Shown piece by piece: positions 46,250-55,677 of a DNA stretch of 64,000 nucleotides (position 1 is the stretch's first letter; each line of letters opens with the position of its first letter). The notes beneath the pieces were generated by a model, which saw only the letters and a list, made by a program, of their open reading frames with translations, was not told where the DNA came from and ran no database searches. The position numbers were made by a program, and so were the translations under genes. Source of the stretch: a bacterium (lineage in GTDB: Bacteria; Desulfobacterota; Binatia; DP-6); NCBI GenBank assembly GCA_026129405.1, contig JAHCID010000006.1, positions 124,001 through 188,000 of the forward strand, read 5' to 3'.

Positions 46250-46924
46250 TCATCCCTCGTGCTGCCGCAAGCACTCGCCGAGCGCGGGGGCCGGCGTCCA
46301 GCCGCAGGCGCCGTCCGGCTGCCGCGCGCAGGTCGCGCTGCGGTAGCAGGCGAACGCCGGCGTCCACACGCACGCGCTCGCGACCGGCGCCTCGGCGCAC
46401 ACCTCGGCGTTGCAGCCGGAGACGAGGCAGCCGCCCGACGGCAGCGTGCTCGTCGTCGCCGCCGGCCGCGTCGTGCTCGTCGTCGTCACCGGCACGCAGC
46501 CGAGCCAGCCGCCGTCGGGCAGGCATTCGAGCAGGAGCTGATCGCGGTCGAGCGGTCGGTCGCAGGCGTCGAGGGCGACCGCACGGAAGCGGGTGCGGGT
46601 CTCGGGCGGCACCACGATCGCGGCCGGCGGCCCGCACGCGGTATCCGCGGGTGGCGGGGTGACGGCCGCGGCGAGGGCGGCATCGGGATACGAGGTCAGG
46701 CGCACCCGGCTCACCACATCGCCGGGACAGCCGTCGCCCGCGCGGGCGCGGCACACCTGCAACGAGAACTCGCAGCCCGCCCCACAGGCATGGGCGACGG
46801 CGCGCGTGGTCCGCGTCGGCGGGGTGACATGGACGCGCAGCGCGCACTCCGCGGCCCGGGCCGGCCGCACCAGCAGCCCGACCGCCGCGATCGTCGTGAG
46901 CATCAGCACGCAGGCACGAGACAC
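46250..46924 (-). CDS. Secreted eight-cysteine-cluster protein, paralogue 1
   Basis: A 224-residue exported protein (signal peptide ending PARA). The N-terminal domain has six cysteines (CALRVHV, HACGAGCEFSLQVC, GDGCPG) and a beta-rich region. A Thr-rich linker (TTTSTTRPAATTSTLPSG) leads to a C-terminal cluster of exactly eight cysteines. The pattern runs GGCLVSGCNAEVC, SACVW, AFACYRSATC, GACGW and GECL. It is homologous along its length to the gene at 47053-47703. No function is established. The start is GTG 46924 or ATG 46903. Confidence 0.78.
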   Translation of the reverse strand: MSRACVLMLTTIAAVGLLVRPARAAECALRVHVTPPTRTTRAVAHACGAGCEFSLQVCRARAGDGCPGDVVSRVRLTSYPDAALAAAVTPPPADTACGPPAAIVVPPETRTRFRAVALDACDRPLDRDQLLLECLPDGGWLGCVPVTTTSTTRPAATTSTLPSGGCLVSGCNAEVCAEAPVASACVWTPAFACYRSATCARQPDGACGWTPAPALGECLRQHEG

Positions 46925-47052
46925 CGCCAGAGGAGCCCTCCCGCCCGGCGCCGCCGGGTCGTCGGGTTCCTCCTACTCCGCGGCCGGGATCGCGCAAGCC
47001 GTGACCGCAGACAGCCACCGATCTAGACCCCTAGAACCCACGGGGCCACCCG

Positions 47053-47703
47053 TCACGACCCGGGCGGAACGGCGCCGCCATACCGACCGAGGCACGTCCG
47101 CAAGGCCTCGTCGATGATCCAGCCGCACTGCCCGTCCGCCTGGGGGGCGCAGGTCGCGCTCGAGAAGCAGACGAACGCCGGGAACCACCAGCAGACGCTC
47201 ATCAGCGGCTCCTTGGCGCAGATCTCGCCGCTGCACCCGGTCACCACGCAACCGCCGACAGGGAGCGTGGTGGTGGTGGTCGTCGTCCCCGGGCACGGCG
47301 CGCTCTCCGGCCGACAGACGAGCACGAGGCGATCGCGGTCCAGCGGGCGTCCGTCGCGGTCGACGCTCGTCACCCGGATGCGGCGCCGCTCGCCGGGCCT
47401 GAGGACGACGGAGGTGCTCCCACCGCACCTGCCGTCCGTCTCCGGCACGGCCAGGCCGTCGGCCGGGGGCTGCAGGCGAACCCGCACCGCGCTCGCGGGC
47501 GGTGCGGCGCAGCCGTTCACGGCTCGACAGACGACCACGTCGAAGCGGCAGCGTCCCTCGCAGGCCGTCTGCACGACGCGGTTGCGGGTCGCGGCGGGCC
47601 TGGTCTGCAGGCTGACCGCGCACTCACGGTCGGCGTCGGCCAGGGCGAGGCCGCCATGCACGAGGACGGCAACCGGAAGGACCGCCAGACGCAGGACTCG
47701 CAT
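47053..47703 (-). CDS. Secreted eight-cysteine-cluster protein, paralogue 2
   Basis: A 216-residue exported protein (hydrophobic leader VLRLAVLPVAVLVHGGLALA). It shares the plan of its neighbour: an N-terminal Cys domain with TACEGRCRFDVVVCRA, a conserved DGRPLDRDRLVLVC element (matching DRPLDRDQLLLEC in paralogue 1), a TTTTTTTLP linker and the eight-cysteine C-terminus (GGCVVTGCSGEIC, SVCWW, AFVCFSSATC, GQCGW, RTCL). AGGAGGTG lies five bases before the ATG at 47703. It follows the MFS gene by 44 bases on the same strand. Confidence 0.8.
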   Translation of the reverse strand: MRVLRLAVLPVAVLVHGGLALADADRECAVSLQTRPAATRNRVVQTACEGRCRFDVVVCRAVNGCAAPPASAVRVRLQPPADGLAVPETDGRCGGSTSVVLRPGERRRIRVTSVDRDGRPLDRDRLVLVCRPESAPCPGTTTTTTTLPVGGCVVTGCSGEICAKEPLMSVCWWFPAFVCFSSATCAPQADGQCGWIIDEALRTCLGRYGGAVPPGS

Positions 47704-47747
47704 ACCCACCTCCTCGGCGGCTCATACCCGGACCGGACGTCGCTTGC

Positions 47748-48956
47748 CTAGGGTGCCGAGGGTCCCGCGGACACGCCGCGCGGCCGTCCGGCCAGCCACA
47801 GCCACCACGCCGGGGCGAGCGCCAGCACCATCACCCCGGTGTAGGTCTGCCAGACCGGCAGATAGCTGCCCGCCCGGTCGAACTCGAAGGCCGTCCACTG
47901 GTTGCCGATCAGCGTCGCGCCCATGCAGAACACCATCGCGACGCCGATGATCTCGCCGATGCGCCGCGGCCCGAAGATCTCGTGCAGGACCAGCGCCAGC
48001 ACCGCGACGACGCCGCTGTTGACGATGCCATGGAACACCGCCCACGCGACCACCGCGTCGGGGCTGCGCAGCGTCCAGATGCCGAGCGCGGACAGCACGA
48101 GCCCGCCGACGTTCCAGCACAGCGCCGTGCGTGCGCTCGTGCGCTCGGCGATCCAGCCGAAGAGCGGCGCGCCGATCGCGCCCACGAGGATCTGGATCGA
48201 CAGCAGCCGCGACGCCTCCGCCATGCTGCGCCCGCCGTCGGTCTGGAAGGCGTGGAAGTGCAGCTGGAGCGACGTGATGAAGGCGTAGATCAGCGCGTAG
48301 GTGAGGCATACCGCCCACAGCCGTGCATCCTTCCAGGGCATCGGCTCGTCCGGCCGGCCCGCCGCCGGCGCCGTGCGGCCGTCCTCGCGGCGCAGCGTCA
48401 GCGCGATCAGCACGGCGAGGAGCACGTAGGCCACCGCGAGGCCGCGTAGCGAGAAGCGCCAGCCGCCGATGCCGAGCAGCGACGCCGCGGCGAACGGCAC
48501 CATGCTGTTCACGAGGTTGTCGCCGCCGTTGAGCACGCCGATGGCGACGCCGCGGTGCCGCTCGAACAGCCGCAGCACGAGCGCCGACGCCGCCACCGAG
48601 CCGATGCACGCCTGCCCCGGCCCCATCGCCACGTTCACGGCGACGAACTGCCAGTGCTCGGTCACCAGCGACGCCAGCGCGACGCACGTCCCGACCAGCA
48701 GCGCCCCGCCGGCCAGCACCACGCGGGCGCCGACCGCGTCGGCGAGCTTGCCGGCGACCGGCATCATCACGGTGATGGCGAGGATGCGCCCGGTCATCGC
48801 CCAGGCGAAGTCGGCGCGCTGCCAGCCGAAGTCGGCGACGATCGACTTCATCAGGACGGACACGGCGAGCGACGAGGCCGAGTGGGCGCTGACGGCCAGC
48901 ACGCCGACCCCGAGCGCCGCCCAGGCGCGGCCCGACTCGCCGAGGAAGCGCGGCAA
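47748..48956 (-). CDS. Major facilitator superfamily transporter
   Basis: A 402-residue protein with twelve predicted membrane helices in two halves. Between helices 2 and 3 is the MFS loop GKLADAVGARVVL; the repeat-related FGWIAERTSARTALC appears in the second half. It resembles the oxalate/formate or monocarboxylate-type branch in helix spacing, but the substrate cannot be assigned. The apparent start is TTG 48956, 15 bases after the stop of the aldehyde dehydrogenase gene, suggesting co-transcription and import or export of a related carbonyl or acid. Confidence 0.85.
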   Translation of the reverse strand: MPRFLGESGRAWAALGVGVLAVSAHSASSLAVSVLMKSIVADFGWQRADFAWAMTGRILAITVMMPVAGKLADAVGARVVLAGGALLVGTCVALASLVTEHWQFVAVNVAMGPGQACIGSVAASALVLRLFERHRGVAIGVLNGGDNLVNSMVPFAAASLLGIGGWRFSLRGLAVAYVLLAVLIALTLRREDGRTAPAAGRPDEPMPWKDARLWAVCLTYALIYAFITSLQLHFHAFQTDGGRSMAEASRLLSIQILVGAIGAPLFGWIAERTSARTALCWNVGGLVLSALGIWTLRSPDAVVAWAVFHGIVNSGVVAVLALVLHEIFGPRRIGEIIGVAMVFCMGATLIGNQWTAFEFDRAGSYLPVWQTYTGVMVLALAPAWWLWLAGRPRGVSAGPSAP

Positions 48957-48971
48957 CGGGCGCGCCGTCGC

Positions 48972-50693
48972 CTAGAAGAGGACTCGCGCGAGCACGCCGG
49001 GGAGCTTCCAGACGCTGCCGGTGGCCTCGAGCTCGGCCACGCGCGGCGCCACCGCCGCCGCCTTGGGCGCGTCCCAGAACCAGGTCGGATACGGCCACAC
49101 CGTGAGCGGGCCGCGGATCACCGACTTGTCGACCCCCTCCAGCATGTACGTGTTGTGCACCCAGCCGAGGCCGCTCTGGATGTCGCGCAGCGTGGCGCTC
49201 TGGTGCCCGCCCCACGGCATGACGCCCCACGCGTAGCAGAGGGCCGGCCAATGGTTGATCGCGACCGTGCCGTAGCGCAGGCCGACGATCGCGCGATCGA
49301 GCGCCGCCGCCACCGGCGGCTGCGCCTCGCACTTCGGGTGGACGACGATCATCGCGTTGAGCGTGCCCCACAGGCGCTCGTTCATGAAATCGGTGGCCAG
49401 GTCGAGGAACGCAGCCGGATCGGTCGGCCCGAGCGGCGCCTCGCTGAGGAGCCCGCAGAACGGCTCGGTGCGGAAGAGCGGCTCGTCCGGATCGTTCGCG
49501 TCGAGGCCGCGCACGAGCGCCCATTGGAGCTTCGTGTCGCTGCCCGCGCCGAACTTCTCGGCCTCCGGATGCCGGCCGAGCAGCGTGCGGTAACGGTCGA
49601 ACGCGCCCGGGTAGTACGCCTCGCGCGTCGGCGCCGCGGCCAGGCCCTCGGCGACGAGGTCGAGGAAGCGGTCACGCTGCGGCCAACCCTTCGCCGTGAG
49701 CAGCACCTTGGCGGCGTTGCAGTTGAACGAGCCGTTGTTCCACACCATCGACACGACGTTCTTCGCGACGAAGTGCAGCTCGGCGTCGGAGTACGTCCAC
49801 GGCACGATCGCGACCGGGCTGACGTTGCCCAGCTCGGAGCTGATCGGCACGCGCAGCAGCGGCTCGTTGGTGGCGATGCGGCGATCGCGCTCCGGGCCCG
49901 GCGCGCCCCAGACGATGAGGTCGTGCGTGCGGTCGGAGCCGGTGATGTGCACGTCGCCGACGTCGGGATGATAGACGAGGTGCGCGCCGACCTCGGCGCC
50001 GCCGTAGACCACGCGCAGGTAGCCCGGGCGGATGAGCGGCTCGAGCGCGCGCTCGAGGAACGGGCCGACCCACTCGTTCACCGGATTCATCTTGAGGACG
50101 CAGGTGAGCCCCTCGACGAAGAGCTTCGAGGCGACGTCCATCGGCGGGATGCTCGACACGTTGCCCGCGCCGAGGATCACCGACACGCCGCCCTCGGGGT
50201 CCCGCTGGGCGTAGAACGACGCCTGCCGCGCGCGCGCGATCTCGGGCGTCACGCCGGGCTCCATCAGCGCGTAGCCGGTGAAGCCGCCGAAGGTGATCCC
50301 GTCGATCGTGCTCGCCGGGAAGAGGTCGATCTCGGTGCGACCGTCGGGCCGCACCCGCACCTTGCGGCCGAGCGGCGGCTTGCCCTCGCGGGCGATCGTC
50401 TCGAGGCTCTCCGCGAGGAGCCGGAACATGCGGATCGTCGCCGACGGCCCGCCGAGCCACTCCTCGGCCGGCGACGCGCCCCGCTGCGTCGCACCCTCGG
50501 CGACCCACGCCGGCGCCTCCGCGAGCAGGCGCGGGATGCAGTCGCGCACGAGCTGAGCCTTGGCCGCCGGCGCGAGCCGCGCGAACGCGGTCGCGGTCGC
50601 GCGGGTGGCGGCGACCGCCTCGTCCATCGTGCGCCGATCGGTCGACTTCCGGCTCGACGCATCGGCGCTCATCTTGAGGGAGGCACTCGACAT
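48972..50693 (-). CDS. Aldehyde dehydrogenase superfamily protein
   Basis: A 573-residue NAD(P)-dependent oxidoreductase, longer than the usual 480-500. The catalytic Cys is in WNNGSFNCNAAKVLLTAKG and the Rossmann segment is VSVILGAGNVSSIPPMDVASKLF. DVHITGSDRTHDLI corresponds to the nucleotide-binding GS element and SSELGNVSPVAIV holds the general-base region. The N-terminal 60 residues (with TMDEAVAATRATATAFARL) are typical of the family. The long C-terminal region includes WGTLNAMIVVHPK. Substrate unknown. The start could be 50693 or 50672. Confidence 0.88.
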   Translation of the reverse strand: MSSASLKMSADASSRKSTDRRTMDEAVAATRATATAFARLAPAAKAQLVRDCIPRLLAEAPAWVAEGATQRGASPAEEWLGGPSATIRMFRLLAESLETIAREGKPPLGRKVRVRPDGRTEIDLFPASTIDGITFGGFTGYALMEPGVTPEIARARQASFYAQRDPEGGVSVILGAGNVSSIPPMDVASKLFVEGLTCVLKMNPVNEWVGPFLERALEPLIRPGYLRVVYGGAEVGAHLVYHPDVGDVHITGSDRTHDLIVWGAPGPERDRRIATNEPLLRVPISSELGNVSPVAIVPWTYSDAELHFVAKNVVSMVWNNGSFNCNAAKVLLTAKGWPQRDRFLDLVAEGLAAAPTREAYYPGAFDRYRTLLGRHPEAEKFGAGSDTKLQWALVRGLDANDPDEPLFRTEPFCGLLSEAPLGPTDPAAFLDLATDFMNERLWGTLNAMIVVHPKCEAQPPVAAALDRAIVGLRYGTVAINHWPALCYAWGVMPWGGHQSATLRDIQSGLGWVHNTYMLEGVDKSVIRGPLTVWPYPTWFWDAPKAAAVAPRVAELEATGSVWKLPGVLARVLF

Positions 50694-50784
50694 GGCCGGG
50701 GGAAGATAGAGGGCCGCTCCGACGGGAACAACCCTCGCGCGGCCGCGGTTGCGCCGGAACCGGGGCGGCGCTACCCGGGCGGCC

Positions 50785-51213
50785 ATGCCCGAGCCGGTCC
50801 TCGAGACGGTGGCCCGCCATCGCGTCCTGTTCGCCGACTGCGACCCCATGCGGGTCGTGTACTACGCCAACTACTTCCGCTTCTTCGAGATCGGGCGCGC
50901 CGAGCTGTGCCGCTCGCTCGGGCACGACTTCGGCTTCTACGTCGACCGCGGCCTCTACCTCGCCGTCACCGGCGCCTCCTGCCAGTACCGCCGCCCCGCC
51001 CGCTACGACGAGGTGCTCGACATCCGCGCCGCCATCGTCGACATGCGGCGCGCCCGGCTGAGCTTCGTCTACGCCATCCACCGCGACGGCGAGCTGCTGG
51101 TCGACGGCCGTACCGACCACGCCGTCCTCGACGACGCCGGCCGCCCGCAGCGCATCCCGGAGGCGTTCCGGCAGGTCGTGCTGGCGCGCATGCCGGGCGC
51201 CGCACAGCCCTGA
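50785..51213 (+). CDS. 4-hydroxybenzoyl-CoA-thioesterase/YbgC-type hot-dog thioesterase
   Basis: A 142-residue hot-dog thioesterase. The family signature FADCDPMRVVYYANYFRFFEIGRAEL places the catalytic acidic residue in ADCDPMRVVYYANY, in the position of the YbgC/4HBT aspartate. YRRPARYDEVLDIRAAI follows. It is divergent from the aldehyde dehydrogenase and 52 bases upstream of the large secreted protein gene. Probable acyl-CoA hydrolysis; YbgC in the Tol-Pal locus is the nearest well-known relative, but no tol genes are here. Confidence 0.87.
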   Translation: MPEPVLETVARHRVLFADCDPMRVVYYANYFRFFEIGRAELCRSLGHDFGFYVDRGLYLAVTGASCQYRRPARYDEVLDIRAAIVDMRRARLSFVYAIHRDGELLVDGRTDHAVLDDAGRPQRIPEAFRQVVLARMPGAAQP

Positions 51214-51265
51214 GCGCCGGCCCAGCCTTCCGCGCCGCGCCGGCGGCGTGGTAGCCCGTGACACG

Positions 51266-54200
51266 ATGCTCCGCGCGCTACCGGCCGTGCTCGCCCTCGC
51301 CGTCCTCGTGCTCGCGGCGCCCGCCGCCGCCCGCAAGCGTCCGCCCGCCTGCCCCGACGGCGGCTTCATCGTGACCGGCACGACGCTCACCGGACTCCCC
51401 GGCTCGAGCGACGGCGTCTTCGTCGTGGGCAAGCAGGTGCGGCTCGCGAGCGGCTGCGACGCGACCAAGCTCCGGCGCCGCAGCCGCGCCGCACGCGACC
51501 GCCTCGCGGCGCGCTGGAAGCGCTGCACCGCGGGCGACGCGGTCGTGAAGCGGGTACGCCTCCGCGCCCGCGTCGCGGCGCCGGCGTGCGATACCCTCGA
51601 GGGCACGGTGAAGGTGCGCGGCCGCAAGAAGATGCGCTTCACCGCGACACGCTCGCGCTGCGGCGACGGCGTCGTCGACGGCTCGGCGGGCGAGATCTGC
51701 GACGACGGCAACACCACGCCCTGCGACGGCTGCTCCGCCGACTGCACCAGCGCCGACACCTGCATCGCGGACTGCGCCGCGTACACCCGCCCCACCCTCG
51801 CGGTCGCCGCCTGCCCCGATCCGAACGTCGCCGCGCCGGCGGCGCTCGCCGGCTGCGGCGCCGGCGCCGGGCACCTCGGCGCCTGGGTGGTCGACGCCGA
51901 CGGTCTCCCCGCCTACGACTTCGCCGTCGACCAGCGCTGCGACGCCGCCGCGCACGCGTTCTCGCCGCGCCCGACCCCGCTGCGCGATCCCATCCACGTC
52001 GTCGCCGACGGCCGCGGCACGATCGCCATGGCGCACGCGTCCGGCGCCGTCGAGCTGTACTCGCAGGACCGCGGCCACAAGTGGATCAACCGGGTCGACA
52101 CCTGGACCGACCCCGAGAACCCGGGCTACCCGCCGCAGGTCGGCGGCGGCTTCTCCTACTACGGCGTCGACGACCGCGTCGGCTCGACGCGCTTCGAGGA
52201 CCTGCCGATCGACGTCGCCACCGGCATGCAGGCGCGGCGCTTCGGCGTCGGCTACGTCGAGACGGTGACGCACGACGGCGCGCTCACGATCCGCCGTCGC
52301 ACCTACGCGCCCGGCCTCGGCACGGCCGCGCTCGCCGTCGACGTCACCATCGAGAACGCCGGCGGTGCCGACGCCCAGATCGGGCTCGTCGAGCTGTGGG
52401 ACGTGAACCTGCATCAGGTCTCGCTCGAGCTGCTGACGAGCGACGTGCTCATCCCCGGCACCACGGACGGCATCGCGCGCCGTCGCCGTGCGCAGGCCGC
52501 CGCCTTCACGCACGCGGCGACCTGGGACCCGGCAGCGCGCACCGCCGTCCTCACCACCGCCGCGAAGACGCTCCCCGGCGACGTGACGAGCCGCGACGAC
52601 CCGTCCTTCGTCGACTTCTTCCCCGACCCCGTCTTCCTCGCCGTGCTCGACGACGGCCCCGCGCCCGATCGCGTCTGGCTCGCCGACGCCGAGCTGTGGC
52701 CCGACGGCACGCGCCGCCCGCCCGCGACCGTGCTCGCCGACGGCGACGGCGCCCCGGCTCGCACGCGCGCGCTCGACGGCGCCGGCCAACCGGCGGTGCT
52801 CGCACTGCGCGTGCCGGCGACGGTGCCGGCGGGCGGCCGCGTCACGCGCCGCTTCGCCTTCGGCCACACGCGCGGCGGCGCCGCCCCGGCCGCGTCCGTC
52901 GCCGCACTTCGTGCCGCCGGCCCGACCCTCGCCGCCGACACGGCCGCCGCCTGGCGGGATCGTCTCGTGTGGGCCGCCTTCCCCGGCCTTCCCGACGCGG
53001 CCACCATCCAGCGCGAGCTCGCGTGGGCCAGCTACGGTGCGCTCGCGAGCGTGTCGCAGGACGAGTACCGCGGCCGCCGCGTCCTCGGACAGGGCGGCGC
53101 GTACCGCTTCATCCACGGCCTCGACGGCGCCATGGGCGATCTCGCGCTCTTCGCCGAGGCGGTGGTCCTCGTCGATCCCGAGGTCGCACGCGACACGCTC
53201 GCCTATGCCTTCACGACCCAGCACGCCGCCGGCCAGACGAGGCCCGGCCGCTTCCCGTACGCCACCACCGGCGTCGGCCAGTTCAGCGACGTGATCATCT
53301 ACGATCTGCGCAGCGACGCGTACTGGTTCCTGCCCTCCGCGCTCGGCACCTACGTCGGGCTGACGCGCGACCGCGCCTTCCTCGAGACGCCCCTGCCCTT
53401 CTGGCCGAAGCACGCCGGCGACACCGGCACGGTGCTCGAGCACGTCGCGCGCGGGCTCGACTTCGCGGAGCTGGAGAGCGTGCTCGGGTATGGCGCCCGC
53501 GGGCTCGTCGCCATGGGCACCAACGACTACGCCGACGGCGTCAACGCGCTGGCGCAGGAGCCGGTCACGCCGAACGGAACCTCGTCGGCCTACAACGCCG
53601 GCATGATCGCGCTCGGCTTTCCGCCCGCCGCCGACGTGATCGAGGCGATCGACCCCGAACTCGCCACGCGCATGCGCGCGATCGCCGACGGGCAGGCCGC
53701 TGCGCTCCGCAGCGAGGCGTGGACCGGCCGATACTTCCTGCGCGGCTTCGTCGACAGCGGCAATCCGCTGGCGCCGGACATCTTCTTCCTCGAGCCGCAG
53801 GTGCTGCCCATCCTGGCCGGGCTCGCCGACCCGACCATGACCGCGAGCGCGCTCGACGAGGTCGCCGCGCTGCTCGAGACGCCGTACGGCGCCATCAGCA
53901 ACGTCGCGATCGGCGACGCCGGCCCACCGACGGGCATTGACCTGCCGCTCATCGGCGGCGTCTGGCCGGTCGCGAACGCCTGGCTCACCGCGGCCTGGGC
54001 GCGGCGCGACCCCGCCGCGGGCTGGGATAGCTTCCGCCGCAACACGCTTGCCGCCCACGCCGCCGCGTTCCCGGAGCTCTGGTACGGCATCTGGACCGGG
54101 CCCGACTCGTTCAACGGCCCCGACAAGGAGCGCCCCGGCGAAGCGGACGCGCATCCCGCCACCGCGCTCACCGACTACCCGGCGCTGAACGTGCACGTGC

Positions 54201-54544
54201 ACGCCGGACCGCTGCGCGCCCTCCAACGCCTCGTCGGCGTCGAGGGCACGGCGGACGGCCTGCGCCTCGCGCCGGTGCTCCCCACCGAGACGTTCCATGT
54301 GCGCTGGCCGCAGCTCACGTTGGAGAGCCGGCCCGACCGCATCGCCGGCACGCTGCGCACGGCGGCGACGGCTCCCCTCACGCTCACGGTGGGGCTGCCG
54401 TCGCTGCTCGCCGCCGCGCCGTCGGTCCAGGCGACGGTGGGCGGCGCCGTCACGACCGCGGCGGTCGTCGACGGCGCCGTCGTGCTCGTCCTGCCCGCCG
54501 ACGACGGCACGCCCGTCGCCTGGGCGATCACCCCGGCACCGTGA
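51266..54544 (+). CDS. Large secreted GH94-like (cellobiose-phosphorylase-related) protein with Cys-rich repeat
   Basis: A 1092-residue exported protein (signal peptide ending APAAA). An N-terminal basic beta region runs to about 130. A Myxococcus-type Cys-rich repeat follows (CGDGVVDGSAGEICDDGN, then CDGCSADC). From about 175 on, a beta-sandwich leads into an (alpha/alpha)6-barrel like GH94/cyclic-glucan phosphorylases: GYPPQVGGGFSYYGVDD, GQGGAYRFIHGLDGAMGDLAL, FPYATTGVGQFSD, TNDYADGVNALAQ and GGVWPVANAWLTAAW. The acidic residues of LDGAMGD and TNDYAD are candidate catalytic positions. The N-terminal secretion signal is unusual for phosphorylases, which are cytosolic, so a hydrolase or binding role is plausible. 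Confidence 0.8.
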   Translation: MLRALPAVLALAVLVLAAPAAARKRPPACPDGGFIVTGTTLTGLPGSSDGVFVVGKQVRLASGCDATKLRRRSRAARDRLAARWKRCTAGDAVVKRVRLRARVAAPACDTLEGTVKVRGRKKMRFTATRSRCGDGVVDGSAGEICDDGNTTPCDGCSADCTSADTCIADCAAYTRPTLAVAACPDPNVAAPAALAGCGAGAGHLGAWVVDADGLPAYDFAVDQRCDAAAHAFSPRPTPLRDPIHVVADGRGTIAMAHASGAVELYSQDRGHKWINRVDTWTDPENPGYPPQVGGGFSYYGVDDRVGSTRFEDLPIDVATGMQARRFGVGYVETVTHDGALTIRRRTYAPGLGTAALAVDVTIENAGGADAQIGLVELWDVNLHQVSLELLTSDVLIPGTTDGIARRRRAQAAAFTHAATWDPAARTAVLTTAAKTLPGDVTSRDDPSFVDFFPDPVFLAVLDDGPAPDRVWLADAELWPDGTRRPPATVLADGDGAPARTRALDGAGQPAVLALRVPATVPAGGRVTRRFAFGHTRGGAAPAASVAALRAAGPTLAADTAAAWRDRLVWAAFPGLPDAATIQRELAWASYGALASVSQDEYRGRRVLGQGGAYRFIHGLDGAMGDLALFAEAVVLVDPEVARDTLAYAFTTQHAAGQTRPGRFPYATTGVGQFSDVIIYDLRSDAYWFLPSALGTYVGLTRDRAFLETPLPFWPKHAGDTGTVLEHVARGLDFAELESVLGYGARGLVAMGTNDYADGVNALAQEPVTPNGTSSAYNAGMIALGFPPAADVIEAIDPELATRMRAIADGQAAALRSEAWTGRYFLRGFVDSGNPLAPDIFFLEPQVLPILAGLADPTMTASALDEVAALLETPYGAISNVAIGDAGPPTGIDLPLIGGVWPVANAWLTAAWARRDPAAGWDSFRRNTLAAHAAAFPELWYGIWTGPDSFNGPDKERPGEADAHPATALTDYPALNVHVHAGPLRALQRLVGVEGTADGLRLAPVLPTETFHVRWPQLTLESRPDRIAGTLRTAATAPLTLTVGLPSLLAAAPSVQATVGGAVTTAAVVDGAVVLVLPADDGTPVAWAITPAP

Positions 54545-54594
54545 GGCGCGCGCCCTTGTGACCCCCCTCGCCCCGCCGCTAGGATCGCCGCACG

Positions 54595-55677
54595 GTGGGG
54601 AACACGTTCGGCAGGCTCTTTCGCGTGACGACGTGGGGCGAGTCGCACGGCCCCACGATCGGCGCCGTGGTCGACGGCTGCCCGTCGCTCCTGCCGCTCT
54701 CCGAGGCCGACATCCAGCCCGACCTCGACCGCCGCGCGCCGGGCCAGAGCCGCCTCACCACGCAACGGAAGGAATCGGACACCGTCCGCATCCTCTCGGG
54801 CGTGTTCGAGGGCAAGACGCTCGGCACGCCGATCGCGCTCATGATCCCGAACCAGGACCAGCGCTCCGGCGACTACGCCGAGGTGCAGACGAAATACCGC
54901 CCGAGCCACGCCGACTACACCTACGACGCCAAGTACGGCATCCGCGACTGGCGCGGCGGCGGCCGCACGAGCGCGCGCGAGACGGCGGCGCGGGTCGCGG
55001 GCGGCGCCGTCGCCCGCAAGCTGCTGCACGCGCGCTTCGGCGTCGAGATCGTCGCCTGGGTGACGAAGATCGCGACGCTGACCGCCGTCTGCGACACGGA
55101 GACGGTGACGCGCGCCGACGTCGAGCGCACGCCGGTGCGCTGCCCCGATCCCGCCGCCGCCGCCGAGATGGTCGCCGCCGTCGAGCAGGCCCGCAAGGCC
55201 GGCAACTCGCTCGGCGGCGTCGTCGCCTGCGCCGTTCGCGGCTGCCCGCCCGGCTGGGGCGCGCCGGTGTTCGACCGCCTCGAAGCCGACCTGGCCAAGG
55301 CCATGATGAGCCTGCCCGCCAGCAAGGGCTTCGAGATCGGCTCCGGCTTCCGCGGCACCGAGCTGACCGGCCTCGAGCACAACGACGAGTTCTACATGGA
55401 CGCGGGCCGCGTGCGGACGCGCACGAACCGCAGCGGCGGCGTCCAGGGCGGCATCTCGACGGGCGAGACGATCTGGTTCCACACGGCGTTCAAGCCGACG
55501 GCCACCGTGATGCGCGAGCAGCGCACCGTCAGCGTCGCCGGCGAGGACACGACCATCACCGGCCGCGGGCGCCACGATCCGTGCGTGCTGCCGCGCGCCG
55601 TGCCGATGGTCGAGGCGATGGCCGCGCTGGTCCTCGCCGACCACGCCCTCCGCAACGAGACCGCGCGCGGCCGCTGA
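54595..55677 (+). CDS. aroC: Chorismate synthase
   Basis: A 360-residue FMN-dependent enzyme converting EPSP to chorismate, the last shared step of aromatic amino acid synthesis. Family motifs are in order: [52 protein letters not shown] and [31 protein letters not shown] completes the set. Length is usual. Start GTG 54595. Its TGA stop abuts the stop of the convergent MgtC gene, making the palindrome TGATCA. Confidence 0.96.
   Translation: MGNTFGRLFRVTTWGESHGPTIGAVVDGCPSLLPLSEADIQPDLDRRAPGQSRLTTQRKESDTVRILSGVFEGKTLGTPIALMIPNQDQRSGDYAEVQTKYRPSHADYTYDAKYGIRDWRGGGRTSARETAARVAGGAVARKLLHARFGVEIVAWVTKIATLTAVCDTETVTRADVERTPVRCPDPAAAAEMVAAVEQARKAGNSLGGVVACAVRGCPPGWGAPVFDRLEADLAKAMMSLPASKGFEIGSGFRGTELTGLEHNDEFYMDAGRVRTRTNRSGGVQGGISTGETIWFHTAFKPTATVMREQRTVSVAGEDTTITGRGRHDPCVLPRAVPMVEAMAALVLADHALRNETARGR

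Noticed and set aside
46440-46500. Thr-repeat coding tract as a microsatellite or phase-variable repeat
   Set aside because: The repeats (ACG/GTC mixtures) are imperfect and encode a Thr linker; no long exact repeat is present.
51278-54298. 1006-codon minus-strand frame opposite the GH94-like gene
   Set aside because: Composition is dominated by Arg, Gly, Val and Glu; no signal peptide or motif, while the plus strand is clearly coding.
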